A stretch of 64,000 nucleotides of DNA from contig NZ_CP150207.1 of the NCBI RefSeq assembly GCF_037969765.1, positions 2,094,001 to 2,158,000 on the forward strand. Reading direction: 5' to 3'. The position numbers and the translations under genes are program-made. Origin of the DNA: Paenibacillus sp. FSL W8-0186. GTDB lineage: Bacteria; Bacillota; Bacilli; Paenibacillales; Paenibacillaceae. Positions 17,250-25,801 of this stretch are shown piece after piece (within the stretch, counting starts at the first letter, position 1; every line of letters begins with the position of its first letter). The notes below the pieces were generated by a model that was not told the DNA's origin, searched no databases, and saw only the letters and a list, made by a program, of their open reading frames with translations.

Positions 17250-18344
17250 GTGTTGTATCGCAATATTGGCAAGCATTTATTCTTCCGGTTGGATGCTGAG
17301 AAGGCTCACCATCTCATGATTGGAGGATTACATAAGGCAGCTAGAGTGCCGGGGTTCATACCTCTACTGCACGGAATGTACGGAGTTAAAGAGGTTCCGG
17401 AGCTGGCTGTTGATTTATTTGATATTCATTTTCCTACTCCGGTAGGGCTGGCGGCAGGGTTGGATAAAAATGCGGAAGCGGTAGAGGCGTTCTCGGCAGT
17501 CGGCTTCGGATTCATGGAGGTCGGGACGGTCACGCCGAAGGCCCAGCCGGGAAATGATCAACCGAGGCTGTTTCGCCTTAAACCGCAGGAAGCGCTGATC
17601 AACCGTATGGGGTTCAACAACCAGGGTACCGATTATATGGCCCGGCAGCTTACAGCGCTGCGGAGCAGACGGATTCCGGTCGCTGTCAATATCGGCAAGA
17701 ACAAGGTTACTCCCAATGAAGAGGCTCATCTTGATTATGAGAAATGCATTGCGGAACTTTATCCGCATGCGGACTTCTTTGTCGTGAATATCAGTTCACC
17801 GAATACGCCCGATCTGCGCAATTTGCAGCATGGCAGCGAGCTGGCGTCCCTGCTGGAGGCCGTGCAAAGTGAGATGGCGAAGCAGGCGGAGAAGCATGGC
17901 AAGAAGAAGCATGTTCTCGTGAAAATCGCCCCGGACGTCAGTATGACGGAGCTGGAATTCATGGTGCAGACGATCATGAATAGCGGCGTATCGGGAATTA
18001 TAGCTACCAATACGACGATATCGCGTGAAGGCATTACGCATCAGCACGCGCAGGAGACCGGCGGTCTCAGCGGAAAGCCGCTGAAGGACAGATCAACGGA
18101 GGTTATTTCCCATGTCTATCGACTGACGGAAGGGAAGCTTCCGATCATCGGTTCCGGCGGAATTTTTAACGCTGAGGATGCCTATGAGAAAATTCGTGCC
18201 GGCGCCAGTCTGGTAGAAATATATACCGCTCTAATTTATGAAGGTCCCGAGCTGAATCGGGAAGTGCATCGCGGTTTGTTGGACCTGCTGCACCGCGACG
18301 GATTTAGCCACATTTCCGAAGCAGTAGGAGCAGATCATCGCTAA
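17250..18344 (+). CDS. pyrD: Quinone-dependent dihydroorotate dehydrogenase (class 2)
   Basis: Oxidises dihydroorotate to orotate at the membrane, passing electrons to quinone; pyrimidine synthesis. About 364 residues starting MLYRNIGKHLFFRLDAEKAH from GTG 17250, with GGAGTGAAG 6 nt upstream. The longer frame to 17226 has no SD. The N-terminal amphipathic helix of class 2 enzymes is present, as are the FMN-barrel motifs GLAAGLDKNAEAV, NRMGFNNQG, VNISSPNTPDLR (catalytic Ser region) and GSGGIFNAEDA. It stands apart from other pyr genes and leads into the alarmone synthetase gene 31 nt on. Confidence 0.93.
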   Translation: MLYRNIGKHLFFRLDAEKAHHLMIGGLHKAARVPGFIPLLHGMYGVKEVPELAVDLFDIHFPTPVGLAAGLDKNAEAVEAFSAVGFGFMEVGTVTPKAQPGNDQPRLFRLKPQEALINRMGFNNQGTDYMARQLTALRSRRIPVAVNIGKNKVTPNEEAHLDYEKCIAELYPHADFFVVNISSPNTPDLRNLQHGSELASLLEAVQSEMAKQAEKHGKKKHVLVKIAPDVSMTELEFMVQTIMNSGVSGIIATNTTISREGITHQHAQETGGLSGKPLKDRSTEVISHVYRLTEGKLPIIGSGGIFNAEDAYEKIRAGASLVEIYTALIYEGPELNREVHRGLLDLLHRDGFSHISEAVGADHR

Positions 18345-18375
18345 CCGGGCCACAGAAGACAGGAGGCACAGTGGA

Positions 18376-19194
18376 ATGGATAGTAGAGACTGGGGAGCAT
18401 TTTTGTTGCCGTACGAGCAAACGGTGGAAGAGTTGAAGGTCAAGTTCAAAACGATGCGCTCCGAGCTCAAGAAGCTGGAGGAATATGCCCCGATTGAATT
18501 CGTTACCGGAAGAGTCAAGAAAATATCAAGCATTCTCGATAAAGCCAAGCGGCTGAACGTGCCGATGGATCAGCTGGAGCAGGGGATCGAGGATATTGCC
18601 GGCATTCGAATCATGTGCCAGTTTGTTGAGGACATTCGCAGAGTAGCCGAGTATATCCGGGCCCGCAAGGATCTCAGAGTAATTTACGAGAAGGATTATA
18701 TTACTAATTATAAGGAAAGCGGCTATCGCAGCTTCCATATGATTATCGAATATCCGGTTCAGACTGCCCTGGGACTCAAAAACGTGCTGGCTGAAATTCA
18801 AATTCGCACGCTAGCCATGAATTTCTGGGCCACGATCGAGCACTCCCTGAATTACAAATACCGGGAGAGCCTGCCCGATGAAATGCGCGGCAGGCTGAAG
18901 AAGGCCGCAGAGGCCGCTTTTGTCCTCGATAATGAGATGTCCAGCATTCGCGAGGAGATTCTGCTGGCACAAAAGAGCTTCGAGGATGAATCCAGCATCG
19001 TGAACCATTTGTTGACGGCGATTCATCAGCTCTATTTTTACCATATGGTATCAGAGGCCATCGAGGCTCAGCAGCGCTTCAACGAGCTGTGGGAGGCCCG
19101 GGATATGGAAGCGCTGAAGGAGATGCATACCGAAGTTACGCAAAAGATCAAAGCGGCTAAAAAAGCATTGGAGTCCGGCGATGACAACGTATGA
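18376..19194 (+). CDS. Small alarmone synthetase, RelQ/YjbM-like
   Basis: 272 residues with only a RelA/SpoT synthetase domain; no HD hydrolase, TGS or ACT domains. Conserved blocks include GRVKKISSILDKA, IEDIAGIRIMCQF (Asp-Ile-Ala-Gly), NYKESGYRSFHMI and LAEIQIRTLAMNFWATIEH. It makes (p)ppGpp from GTP/GDP and ATP, typically under envelope stress. At 272 residues it is about 60 longer than B. subtilis YjbM, the excess being a C-terminal helical tail. Its last 14 nt overlap the DUF309 gene, so the two are coupled. Confidence 0.92.
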   Translation: MDSRDWGAFLLPYEQTVEELKVKFKTMRSELKKLEEYAPIEFVTGRVKKISSILDKAKRLNVPMDQLEQGIEDIAGIRIMCQFVEDIRRVAEYIRARKDLRVIYEKDYITNYKESGYRSFHMIIEYPVQTALGLKNVLAEIQIRTLAMNFWATIEHSLNYKYRESLPDEMRGRLKKAAEAAFVLDNEMSSIREEILLAQKSFEDESSIVNHLLTAIHQLYFYHMVSEAIEAQQRFNELWEARDMEALKEMHTEVTQKIKAAKKALESGDDNV

Positions 19195-19654
19195 TCCTCT
19201 GTACGTAGCCTTCCTGATCTATTTCAATCGCGACCAGGATTACTTCGAATGCCATGAAGTCATGGAGGAGCTGTGGCTGAAGCAGGATAAGGACCCGTTA
19301 TACAAGGGGCTGCTCCAGGTTGCGGTCGGTTTGTACCATTTTCGCAACGGGAATGTGACTGGCGGGAGGAAAATGATGGAGTCCGCTGTGCAGAGGCTCA
19401 CTCCCTATCCGCCGGATTCCCTTGGCATTAATCTTGCCAAGCTGCTTGACGAGACCAGAGCATATGCTGCTCAGTTGGGGGAATATGAGCAATCCCCCTT
19501 TTCTTATTACGACTTGACCATCGAAATACAGGATGAGCACTTATCAGAGCTTGTGAAGCAGGCGTCACCGGCGGTAACCCCTAACATTCCGCAGCGCAGA
19601 GGGCCTCAGCGAGGCGCCAAGCATGACCTGCGGATGCAGGGCAAGTCCAAATGA
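19181..19654 (+). CDS. DUF309 protein
   Basis: 157 residues, helical. The DUF309 signature is clear: FNRDQDYFECHEVMEELW near residues 14-31, then LLQVAVGLYHFRNGN, resembling a small buried His/Glu site. The last ~25 residues are basic and disordered. Biochemical role unknown. It starts inside the end of the alarmone synthetase gene (14-nt overlap) and ends at a terminator. Confidence 0.85.
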   Translation: MTTYDPLYVAFLIYFNRDQDYFECHEVMEELWLKQDKDPLYKGLLQVAVGLYHFRNGNVTGGRKMMESAVQRLTPYPPDSLGINLAKLLDETRAYAAQLGEYEQSPFSYYDLTIEIQDEHLSELVKQASPAVTPNIPQRRGPQRGAKHDLRMQGKSK

Positions 19655-19661
19655 ATAATAT

Positions 19662-19697
19662 AGCCCTTTCATGCGAAGTATGGTGGAAGGGCTTTTT
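19662..19697 (+). terminator. Terminator after the pyrD-relQ-DUF309 run
   Basis: AGCCCTTTC / GGAAGGGCT followed by TTTT. Confidence 0.75.
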
Positions 19698-19820
19698 GGT
19701 ATGTGCGGAATGCGATTAATTCGGTTAAGGCTGGACGGGGATGGCGGATTGCTTTACAATCTGATGATACTGGTATGTTACAATAAACATATTCTTGCAT
19801 AAGGATGGATGGTTCAATAT

Positions 19821-21410
19821 ATGGCAGTACATGTACCGATGGCTTTTCTGGAAAAGATGCAGCAGCTGCTGGGCAGCGATTACAGCGCTTTTCTATCGTC
19901 TTATGACAATCCCCGTTACGCCGGTATCCGGGTTAATACGCTTAAAATAAGCGTTGAGTCGTTCTTGCGCCTCTCTCCGTTTGAACTGAGGCCCGTACCT
20001 TGGTGTCCCACCGGATTCTATGTTCAGGAAGGACAGAAGCCGGGAAAGCACCCGTATTATCATGCGGGGCTGTATTATATCCAAGAGCCCAGCGCGATGG
20101 CGCCTGTGGAGATGCTTGATGTGTCGCCTGGCCAGAGAGTGCTGGATTTATGTGCCGCGCCCGGAGGCAAAACGACGCAAATCGCGGCCAAGCTGCAAGG
20201 GGAAGGCGTACTTGTTGCCAACGACATTCATGCAGATCGGACGAAGGCCCTGGCCAAAAACGTCGAGCTGTACGGTGTCCGGAACGCCGTGGTGCTGAAT
20301 GAATCGCCGGAGCGTATCGCTGATGCCTTCCCGGCTTATTTCGATAAAATTCTGATCGATGCCCCCTGCTCTGGAGAAGGCATGTTCCGCAAGGACGAGG
20401 ACATGGCGCGGCAGTGGGAGGTTCATTCGACCTCTAAGTGTACCGTAATGCAGAAGGACATCCTGAAATCCGCTGCGGCCATGCTGGCGCCGGGCGGCAG
20501 AATCGTGTATTCAACCTGTACATTTGCTCCTGAAGAGAATGAGGCAATGATTGCCTGGTTTCTGGATCGGTACCCGGATTTTGAGCTTGTTCCGCTGCCG
20601 AAGGAACCCGGCTTCTCGCCAGGTCGTCCGGAGTGGCTGTACCGGTTGAATGCCGAAGGCGGTGATGCTGCCTTCTCCTCGGAAGCCGCTAGCCTGACCG
20701 CACAGTGCGGCAGGCTGTGGCCGCACCAGGTTGAAGGCGAGGGACATTTTTTGGCCGTGCTGCAGCACAAGGGCCCTGCAGTAAACCGGGACAATGGAGC
20801 CGAGGGGCAGCTATCGCGTGGCGAACGGATGTCCGTACGCGGCAGAGAGCCGCAACAGACAAGCCCCGGCAGCAAGCCGGGCAAAACGAACCGGAGGCCT
20901 GCGGGCCATTCTCATACGGGGAAGGCCTTCAAAGGGCGGGAGAGTGCTGGGAAAGTGCCCGGCGAACGGGAGCTTCTGGACTGCTGGCAGCAATTTGCAA
21001 GCGAGCATGTAACCGCGAAGCTCCCCGGACAGCCGTTGTTGTTCGGCGGCCATGTCTACCAGTCCCCGCTGCCGAAGGAACAGCTCGCCGGACTGAAGAC
21101 CGTTCGTCCCGGGTGGTATGCCGGCACCGTAAAGAATGGCCGGTTTGCCCCGGGTCATCCGCTTGCGACCGCCTTATCCGCAGGGGAAGCAAACCGGGTA
21201 TTGAATTTATCCCAGGAGAACGGCGAAGCGGTCAGGTATCTTAAAGGGGAAACCCTGAATGTCCCGGCATCGAGAATCGAATGCCGGGGTATCCAGGGTT
21301 TCCCTAAAGGATACGTACTGGTTTGCGTTGACGGCGTATCGCTGGGCTGGGGGAAATGGATAGACGGGATGCTCAAGAACGAATATCCCGCAGGGTGGAG
21401 GTGGACATAG
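19821..21410 (+). CDS. rRNA (cytosine-C5) methyltransferase, NOL1/NOP2/Sun (RsmF-like)
   Basis: About 529 residues. The SAM-binding motif is LDLCAAPGGKTTQIA, the catalytic pair DAPCSGEG and STCTF carries the two NSUN cysteines. A basic, low-complexity linker lies near 325-385, and a C-terminal PUA-like domain follows. It probably methylates a cytosine of 16S rRNA. ATG 19821 is preferred since GGATGG is about 8 nt upstream; ATG 19809 abuts the SD. A diverged paralogue lies at 24103-25566 in the opposite direction. It heads a run with a pseudouridine synthase, i.e. an RNA-modification operon. Confidence 0.9.
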   Translation: MAVHVPMAFLEKMQQLLGSDYSAFLSSYDNPRYAGIRVNTLKISVESFLRLSPFELRPVPWCPTGFYVQEGQKPGKHPYYHAGLYYIQEPSAMAPVEMLDVSPGQRVLDLCAAPGGKTTQIAAKLQGEGVLVANDIHADRTKALAKNVELYGVRNAVVLNESPERIADAFPAYFDKILIDAPCSGEGMFRKDEDMARQWEVHSTSKCTVMQKDILKSAAAMLAPGGRIVYSTCTFAPEENEAMIAWFLDRYPDFELVPLPKEPGFSPGRPEWLYRLNAEGGDAAFSSEAASLTAQCGRLWPHQVEGEGHFLAVLQHKGPAVNRDNGAEGQLSRGERMSVRGREPQQTSPGSKPGKTNRRPAGHSHTGKAFKGRESAGKVPGERELLDCWQQFASEHVTAKLPGQPLLFGGHVYQSPLPKEQLAGLKTVRPGWYAGTVKNGRFAPGHPLATALSAGEANRVLNLSQENGEAVRYLKGETLNVPASRIECRGIQGFPKGYVLVCVDGVSLGWGKWIDGMLKNEYPAGWRWT

Positions 21411-21415
21411 GAAAC

Positions 21416-22168
21416 GTGGGCAAAGGCAAGAAAACACAAAGGCTGGATAAAATACTCGGCCATCTTGGTTATGGGTCGAGATCGGACATCAAAAAAATGG
21501 TGAAGCAGGGGAGAGTTATGCTGAATGGCACTGTTCCCAAGGATAGCGGAATTCAGGCCGATCCTTACGAGGACAGCATCACCGTGGACGGAAAGGGCAT
21601 CGATTACCGCGAGTTCATATATTTGATGCTGAACAAACCGCAAGACGTCATTTCCGCGACGGAGGATTACCGCGAGCGGACGGTGCTGGATTTGATTCCG
21701 GCGGAGCTGCGCGTGTTCTCTCCCTTTCCGGTGGGACGCTTGGATAAGGATACGGAAGGCTTTCTGCTGCTGACGAATGACGGGCAGCTGGCCCATGATC
21801 TGTTATCGCCGCGCAAGCATGTCCCCAAGACGTACGAGGCTCATGTGCTGGGCGAGATCGGGGAGCGGGAAATCGCGCTGTTCCGTGAAGGGGTTACTCT
21901 GGATGACGGCTACGTCACCTTGCCTGCTGAGCTGGAGGTGCTTGGGCACGAGCGCCTGGAAGAGGGCGTGATGTCACGCATCCGGCTGACCATTTCCGAA
22001 GGCAAGTTCCATCAGGTAAAGCGGATGTTCATGGCCGCCGGATCGAAGGTTGTATATTTGAAGCGCATTAGCATGGGACCGCTCACGCTGGATGACTCCC
22101 TGGCGCTAGGTTCATACCGCGAGCTGACGGAGGCCGAGGTGGAGCTGCTTAAGACGTACAAGAAATAG
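21416..22168 (+). CDS. Pseudouridine synthase, RsuA family
   Basis: About 250 residues. An S4 RNA-binding domain (TQRLDKILGHLGYGSRSDIKK) is followed by the RsuA/RluB/RluE catalytic domain with the nucleophile in PVGRLDKDTEGFLLLTNDG and the KTYEAHV and GKFHQVKRMF motifs. It converts a uridine in rRNA to pseudouridine. GTG 21416 is my choice because GGAGGTGG lies 11 nt ahead and the gene then no longer overlaps its neighbour; ATG 21356 would add 20 non-conserved residues. Confidence 0.88.
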   Translation: MGKGKKTQRLDKILGHLGYGSRSDIKKMVKQGRVMLNGTVPKDSGIQADPYEDSITVDGKGIDYREFIYLMLNKPQDVISATEDYRERTVLDLIPAELRVFSPFPVGRLDKDTEGFLLLTNDGQLAHDLLSPRKHVPKTYEAHVLGEIGEREIALFREGVTLDDGYVTLPAELEVLGHERLEEGVMSRIRLTISEGKFHQVKRMFMAAGSKVVYLKRISMGPLTLDDSLALGSYRELTEAEVELLKTYKK

Positions 22169-22195
22169 CTATAGATAAACAAAGGAGACATGGAG

Positions 22196-23011
22196 ATGAG
22201 ATACAAACTGATCGCTTTGGACGTAGACGGTACATTGCTGAACGATGATCACGAGCTGACGCCGGGAACGGCGGAGACGATCAAAAAAGTTGCGGAACAG
22301 GGCACGGAATTCGTGCTCTGCACCGGCCGTGCTCCGGGGAACTCTATACCGTTCATGAAGCAAATGGGTCTGAGCGGTTACGTCATTACGCATAACGGGG
22401 CGGCAACGGTCAACATTGAGACTTTGGAGATCGTCCATGAATTCGAAATCAGCCCGCTGACCCTGGCTCCTTATTTGGACTATTGCCGGGATAACGGCGT
22501 TCACTTTGACGTGAACACGACATTCGCGCTCTATGTTCAGGGGGCGGCCGGCCTAAGCCAGGAGGCGCTGGATATGTACAAACAGTTCATGATGGTGCCT
22601 AAGGAACTGCCGCGCTGGGCCGACCTGAGCGAGCCCATCGTAAAAGTGACTGTGTCCGGCCATAAGGACGAGTTGGATAAAGTGTACGCCGACTGGAGCA
22701 AATGGGATAACTCGGAATTTAATGTGCTGCGCAGCGGCGACTTCTTTATCGACATCACCCACAAGGATTCCTCCAAAGGCGCAGCCTTGCGGAAGCTGGC
22801 GGAGAAGCGGGGGATATCTGCGGAGAACGTCATGGCCGTCGGCAATTACTACAACGACATATCGATGCTTACTTATGCCGGGCTCAGCATTGCGATGGAC
22901 AACTCACCGCTGGAGGTCAAGGCGGCCGCCAAAGCGGTTACTGCTTCGAACAACGAGGAAGGCGTGAAGCTGGCGCTTGAGAAATACTGCTTGGAAGAAT
23001 CTGTGCGTTAA
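22196..23011 (+). CDS. Cof-type HAD-superfamily phosphatase (IIB cap)
   Basis: 271 residues. HAD motif I is LIALDVDGTLL (nucleophile Asp near residue 8), motif II CTGRA, and motif IV GNYYNDISML, with the C2B cap domain between. These enzymes dephosphorylate sugar phosphates and flavin-pathway intermediates; the exact substrate cannot be read from the sequence. AAAGGAG is 8 nt ahead of ATG 22196, favouring it over ATG 22190. Last gene of the methyltransferase - pseudouridine synthase run. Confidence 0.9.
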   Translation: MRYKLIALDVDGTLLNDDHELTPGTAETIKKVAEQGTEFVLCTGRAPGNSIPFMKQMGLSGYVITHNGAATVNIETLEIVHEFEISPLTLAPYLDYCRDNGVHFDVNTTFALYVQGAAGLSQEALDMYKQFMMVPKELPRWADLSEPIVKVTVSGHKDELDKVYADWSKWDNSEFNVLRSGDFFIDITHKDSSKGAALRKLAEKRGISAENVMAVGNYYNDISMLTYAGLSIAMDNSPLEVKAAAKAVTASNNEEGVKLALEKYCLEESVR

Positions 23012-23047
23012 TTTGATTAAAACGGCTGTCGGTTGACGCCGGTTACG

Positions 23048-23103
23048 AAAAAGGGGCTGTCCCAAGTCATCAAAGATGACGGAGGGGCGCCCCTTTTTTT
23101 CTT
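23048..23103 (+). terminator. Terminator after the HAD gene
   Basis: AAAAAGGGGC / GCCCCTTTTTTT with an inner ATCATCTTTG-like partial stem and a long T run. Confidence 0.85.
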
Positions 23104-23147
23104 GCACGAAGTTGTCGCTCTCTGAATGCACACCAAAACCACGCGCG

Positions 23148-23243
23148 GAAACACACACCAAAACACACACCAAAACACACACCAAAACACACACCAAAAC
23201 ACACACCAAAACACACACCAAAACACACACCAAAACACACGCC
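23148..23243. repeat. 12-bp tandem repeat, 8 copies
   Basis: Unit AAAACACACACC repeated eight times without interruption; six copies are exact and the first and last differ by one base. It lies in non-coding DNA just after a terminator. Frames across it give low-complexity peptides with no ribosome site, so I do not treat it as coding. Confidence 0.97.
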
Positions 23244-23257
23244 AAACTAATCGCAGA

Positions 23258-23385
23258 CTAAGTCGGATCCAAGGACGCGATACACAAGCTGTGTCGTACA
23301 CTAAGTCGGATACAGAACTTGAAGCACAAGTTGTGTCGCACACTAAGCCGGATACACGGACACCATATACCTGCTGTGTCGTATA
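23258..23385. repeat. 43-bp degenerate tandem repeat, 3 copies
   Basis: Three units (23258-23300, 23301-23342, 23343-23385) each start CTAAGYCGGAT and end TGTGTCGYAYA, with a more variable middle; a fourth begins CTAAATGG and fades out. The 42/43-nt register is constant. Confidence 0.9.
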
Positions 23386-23715
23386 CTAAATGGAATTCAT
23401 GTAACTAATTATGCTCTAAACGAATGTTGCAGGAGATTAGATGGACTTTATGTACTTAAAATCAAGATTCCAGTCCATAATGGCTATCTCCCTTCTTTTA
23501 ACGATATGAAATCCATTTAATTCTACCATTCTTTCTTTGTTGAAGAATCTAACTACTATAAATCCATTTAAATTAGTTGACCTATTAAAGTGGGTGTAAG
23601 GTAAATAAATAAAGTATTTCTGCGGCGCTGTTGCTCCTGGATTTCTTGATGATAGACGGTCATATGGGATGATATAGTTTCAGTCTGGACAAGGTGCAAG
23701 CGGAGTTTGGGATAG
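23386..23715. other. Non-coding, AT-rich stretch between repeat blocks
   Basis: I find no ORF with a ribosome site, no RNA gene and no strong promoter here. Several short direct and inverted echoes of ATGGA-TTT and AAATCCATTTAA occur (for example near 23440-23455, 23510-23522 and 23560-23572), so it may be a decayed repeat or a remnant of a lost gene. Confidence 0.5.
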
Positions 23716-23935
23716 CTGCATTAAAGTTGCATTAGAGTTACCTAAAGCTAAAAAAAGTTCGCTTAAGGCCGCATTAGAGTTGCGTAAAATACCCTTGAGT
23801 CGCTTAGTGTTGCTTAAGTACCTTAGAGTTGCATTTCTGTCGGTCGTATTACAGTGGTATTTCAGTCGTGTTACTGCAGTCGTATCACTTCAGTCGTGTT
23901 ACAGTGGTATTTCGGTGGTATTAGAGTGGCATTTG
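23716..23935. repeat. Degenerate ~11-bp quasi-tandem repeats
   Basis: The strand reads as a string of related 10-14-mers. The first half has GCATTAAAGTT, GCATTAGAGTT, GCATTAGAGTT, GCTTAGTGTT and CTTAGAGTT. The second half has GGTATTTCAGT, CGTGTTACTGCA, GTCGTGTTACAGT, GGTATTTCGGT and GGTATTAGAGT. The two halves appear to be one drifting family. It is not coding on either strand in a convincing way. Confidence 0.75.
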
Positions 23936-23994
23936 CGCACAATTACTAAGAATAGCAGGCGCACGGTTTCTAATTTTCTTCATAAGCAAGTGTG

Positions 23995-24036
23995 TAAAAA
24001 AGCTGGACGGAAAGCATCGCGTTTTTCCATCCGGCT
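23995..24036 (-). terminator. Terminator of the second methyltransferase gene
   Basis: On the minus strand AGCCGGATGGAAA pairs with TTTCCGTCCAGCT and is followed by a T run. Confidence 0.75.
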
Positions 24037-24102
24037 TATATTTGGGGAATCCCTATCTGGCTAGAAAGCCATCTTTGCCATGGACTGATATATCGTCTGC
24101 TG

Positions 24103-25566
24103 CTACACGGACAGCTGGCGCAGCCCTTTGGGCAGATGGTTCTTAAGCTGGCCGCCGCTTGCTTTGCCCCAGCCGAGGGGGAAGCTGCCGCCGCCGCATT
24201 CCACCGTAACGAGACACCAGCCGCGGTAATCGGCGGGAACCGCCAATGTATCTCCATGCAAATAAGCCGTCAATTCAGGCGAGTCCGGCTTCAGCGTCCA
24301 GGTTAGAGCGGCATCCGCAGGGCGGATGGCCATAGCCAGCGCATGGGCCGGCTGGAAGCGCCCTTTTTTATAGTCGCCCAGATGGAGGCCGGCACGGGGG
24401 ATTTTTAGCCCGGCAAGGATGTCAGGGGTCAATTGCAGTTTTGTGCTGAACGGCAGCAAATACAATGATTCCCCAAATAAAATAGGGATTCCTTCTCCTG
24501 CCCGATCCCCAAGCCATCCTCCGAAGCCGGGAAGCTCGCTTTCCGCCCAGTCGGTGAAAGCCTCATAGGCGGCTGCGGTATTTTTTTCGGTGTTCTTCCC
24601 GTTGCTGCGTTTTTTACCGTGCGGTTTGCTCTTGGGACGGGCTTTATCCGGTGCAGCGCGGAATGCTGGGGAGGAAGCCGCTAACGCCCCCATCTTCTCG
24701 TCAACCTCGCTCTTGCGCTGCAGCAAGGCGACGTAATGCCCTTCACCTTTGTGTCGATGCGGCCAAATCCGCTTCTCTGCCAACAGCGTCATATCGGGAT
24801 AATGCGCCAGCAGCCGGGCGATGGTCTCCTCGTTCTCCTCCCGGTTGAAGGTGCAGGTCGAGTAGGCAAGCTGGCCTCCCGGCTTCAGCATCGCAACGGC
24901 ATCCTGCAGAATGTCCCATTGCCTTGCCGCGCAAAACTCCACCGATTGCTCCGACCATTCAGTTATGGCGTCAGGGTCCTTGCGGAACATGCCTTCGCCG
25001 GAGCAAGGCGCATCGAGCATGATCCGGTCAAAGGCGAGCGGGAATCGCGGGGACAGCTCGCCCGGAGCAGCCTGCGTAACGACCGCATTGGGCACGCCGA
25101 AGCGCTCGACGTTCTCCGCTAGTATTTTTGCGCGCTGGGGGTGGATCTCGTTGCTGATCAGCAGGCCTTTGCCGTTCAATTTCATTGCGATCTGCGTCGT
25201 TTTGCCTCCCGGCGCGGCGGCCAGATCCAGCACGGCCTCTCCGGGCTGAGGGTCCAGCAGCTCAACGGCAGACATGGCGGACGGTTCTTGAATATAATAT
25301 AATCCCGCGGCATGGTAAGCATGTTTGCCCGGGCGTTTGTCTTCATCGTAATAAAAGCCTTCCTCGCACCAAGGGATGCCCTCCAGTCCGAAGCGCTGTA
25401 TGATGTCGCGTTCAGCTGGTGATCCGGGCTTGATTTTCAGCGTGTTGATTCGCAGTCCGTACGTTCGCGGCATCGCATAGCTGTTAAAGAACGTTTGCCC
25501 TTCCTTCACTCCAAGCATCGCAATCATGCGTTCACGGAAGGAATCCGGCAATGCTGTCATGGACAT
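24103..25566 (-). CDS. Second NSUN-type rRNA methyltransferase (RsmF-like paralogue)
   Basis: 487 residues with the same architecture as the protein at 19821-21410: an N-terminal NxLK segment, LDLAAAPGGKTTQIA, DAPCSGEGMFRKD, STCTFNREENEETIA, a basic linker (near 285-320), and a PUA-like C-terminus ending in PLGWGK. Both catalytic cysteines are present, so it should be active. Similarity to its neighbour is obvious in the catalytic core and weak in the linker, suggesting an old duplication with distinct RNA targets. AAGGAG lies about 13 nt before ATG 25566. Confidence 0.9.
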   Translation of the reverse strand: MSMTALPDSFRERMIAMLGVKEGQTFFNSYAMPRTYGLRINTLKIKPGSPAERDIIQRFGLEGIPWCEEGFYYDEDKRPGKHAYHAAGLYYIQEPSAMSAVELLDPQPGEAVLDLAAAPGGKTTQIAMKLNGKGLLISNEIHPQRAKILAENVERFGVPNAVVTQAAPGELSPRFPLAFDRIMLDAPCSGEGMFRKDPDAITEWSEQSVEFCAARQWDILQDAVAMLKPGGQLAYSTCTFNREENEETIARLLAHYPDMTLLAEKRIWPHRHKGEGHYVALLQRKSEVDEKMGALAASSPAFRAAPDKARPKSKPHGKKRSNGKNTEKNTAAAYEAFTDWAESELPGFGGWLGDRAGEGIPILFGESLYLLPFSTKLQLTPDILAGLKIPRAGLHLGDYKKGRFQPAHALAMAIRPADAALTWTLKPDSPELTAYLHGDTLAVPADYRGWCLVTVECGGGSFPLGWGKASGGQLKNHLPKGLRQLSV

Positions 25567-25801
25567 ATGCTTCTGAAAACTCCTTTTTTCATAGTATAAA
25601 AATGTACATCGGAAATTTTACCATAACCGGATTTAATCTCAAAAGGGGAATGGATGTTCCTTCTTCGTTGTGTCATAATTGAAGAGGATTGATTTGTCTT
25701 TAGATACCGGATAGCTCAGATAAGTACGTCTATGGACGTTTTTCTTATGCGTTATGATGAGGAACAAATACAGAGAATACAGCATGTAAAGGAGAACGAG
25801 T

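Noticed and set aside
23148..23243. CRISPR-like array
   Set aside because: The 12-bp units are directly adjacent with no spacers, and no cas gene is present; it is a simple tandem repeat.
22904..23389. Repetitive proteins (VCVL or NTHQ repeats) encoded across the 12-mer array
   Set aside because: All are products of translating a simple repeat in different frames; none has a ribosome site, and they run through a terminator.
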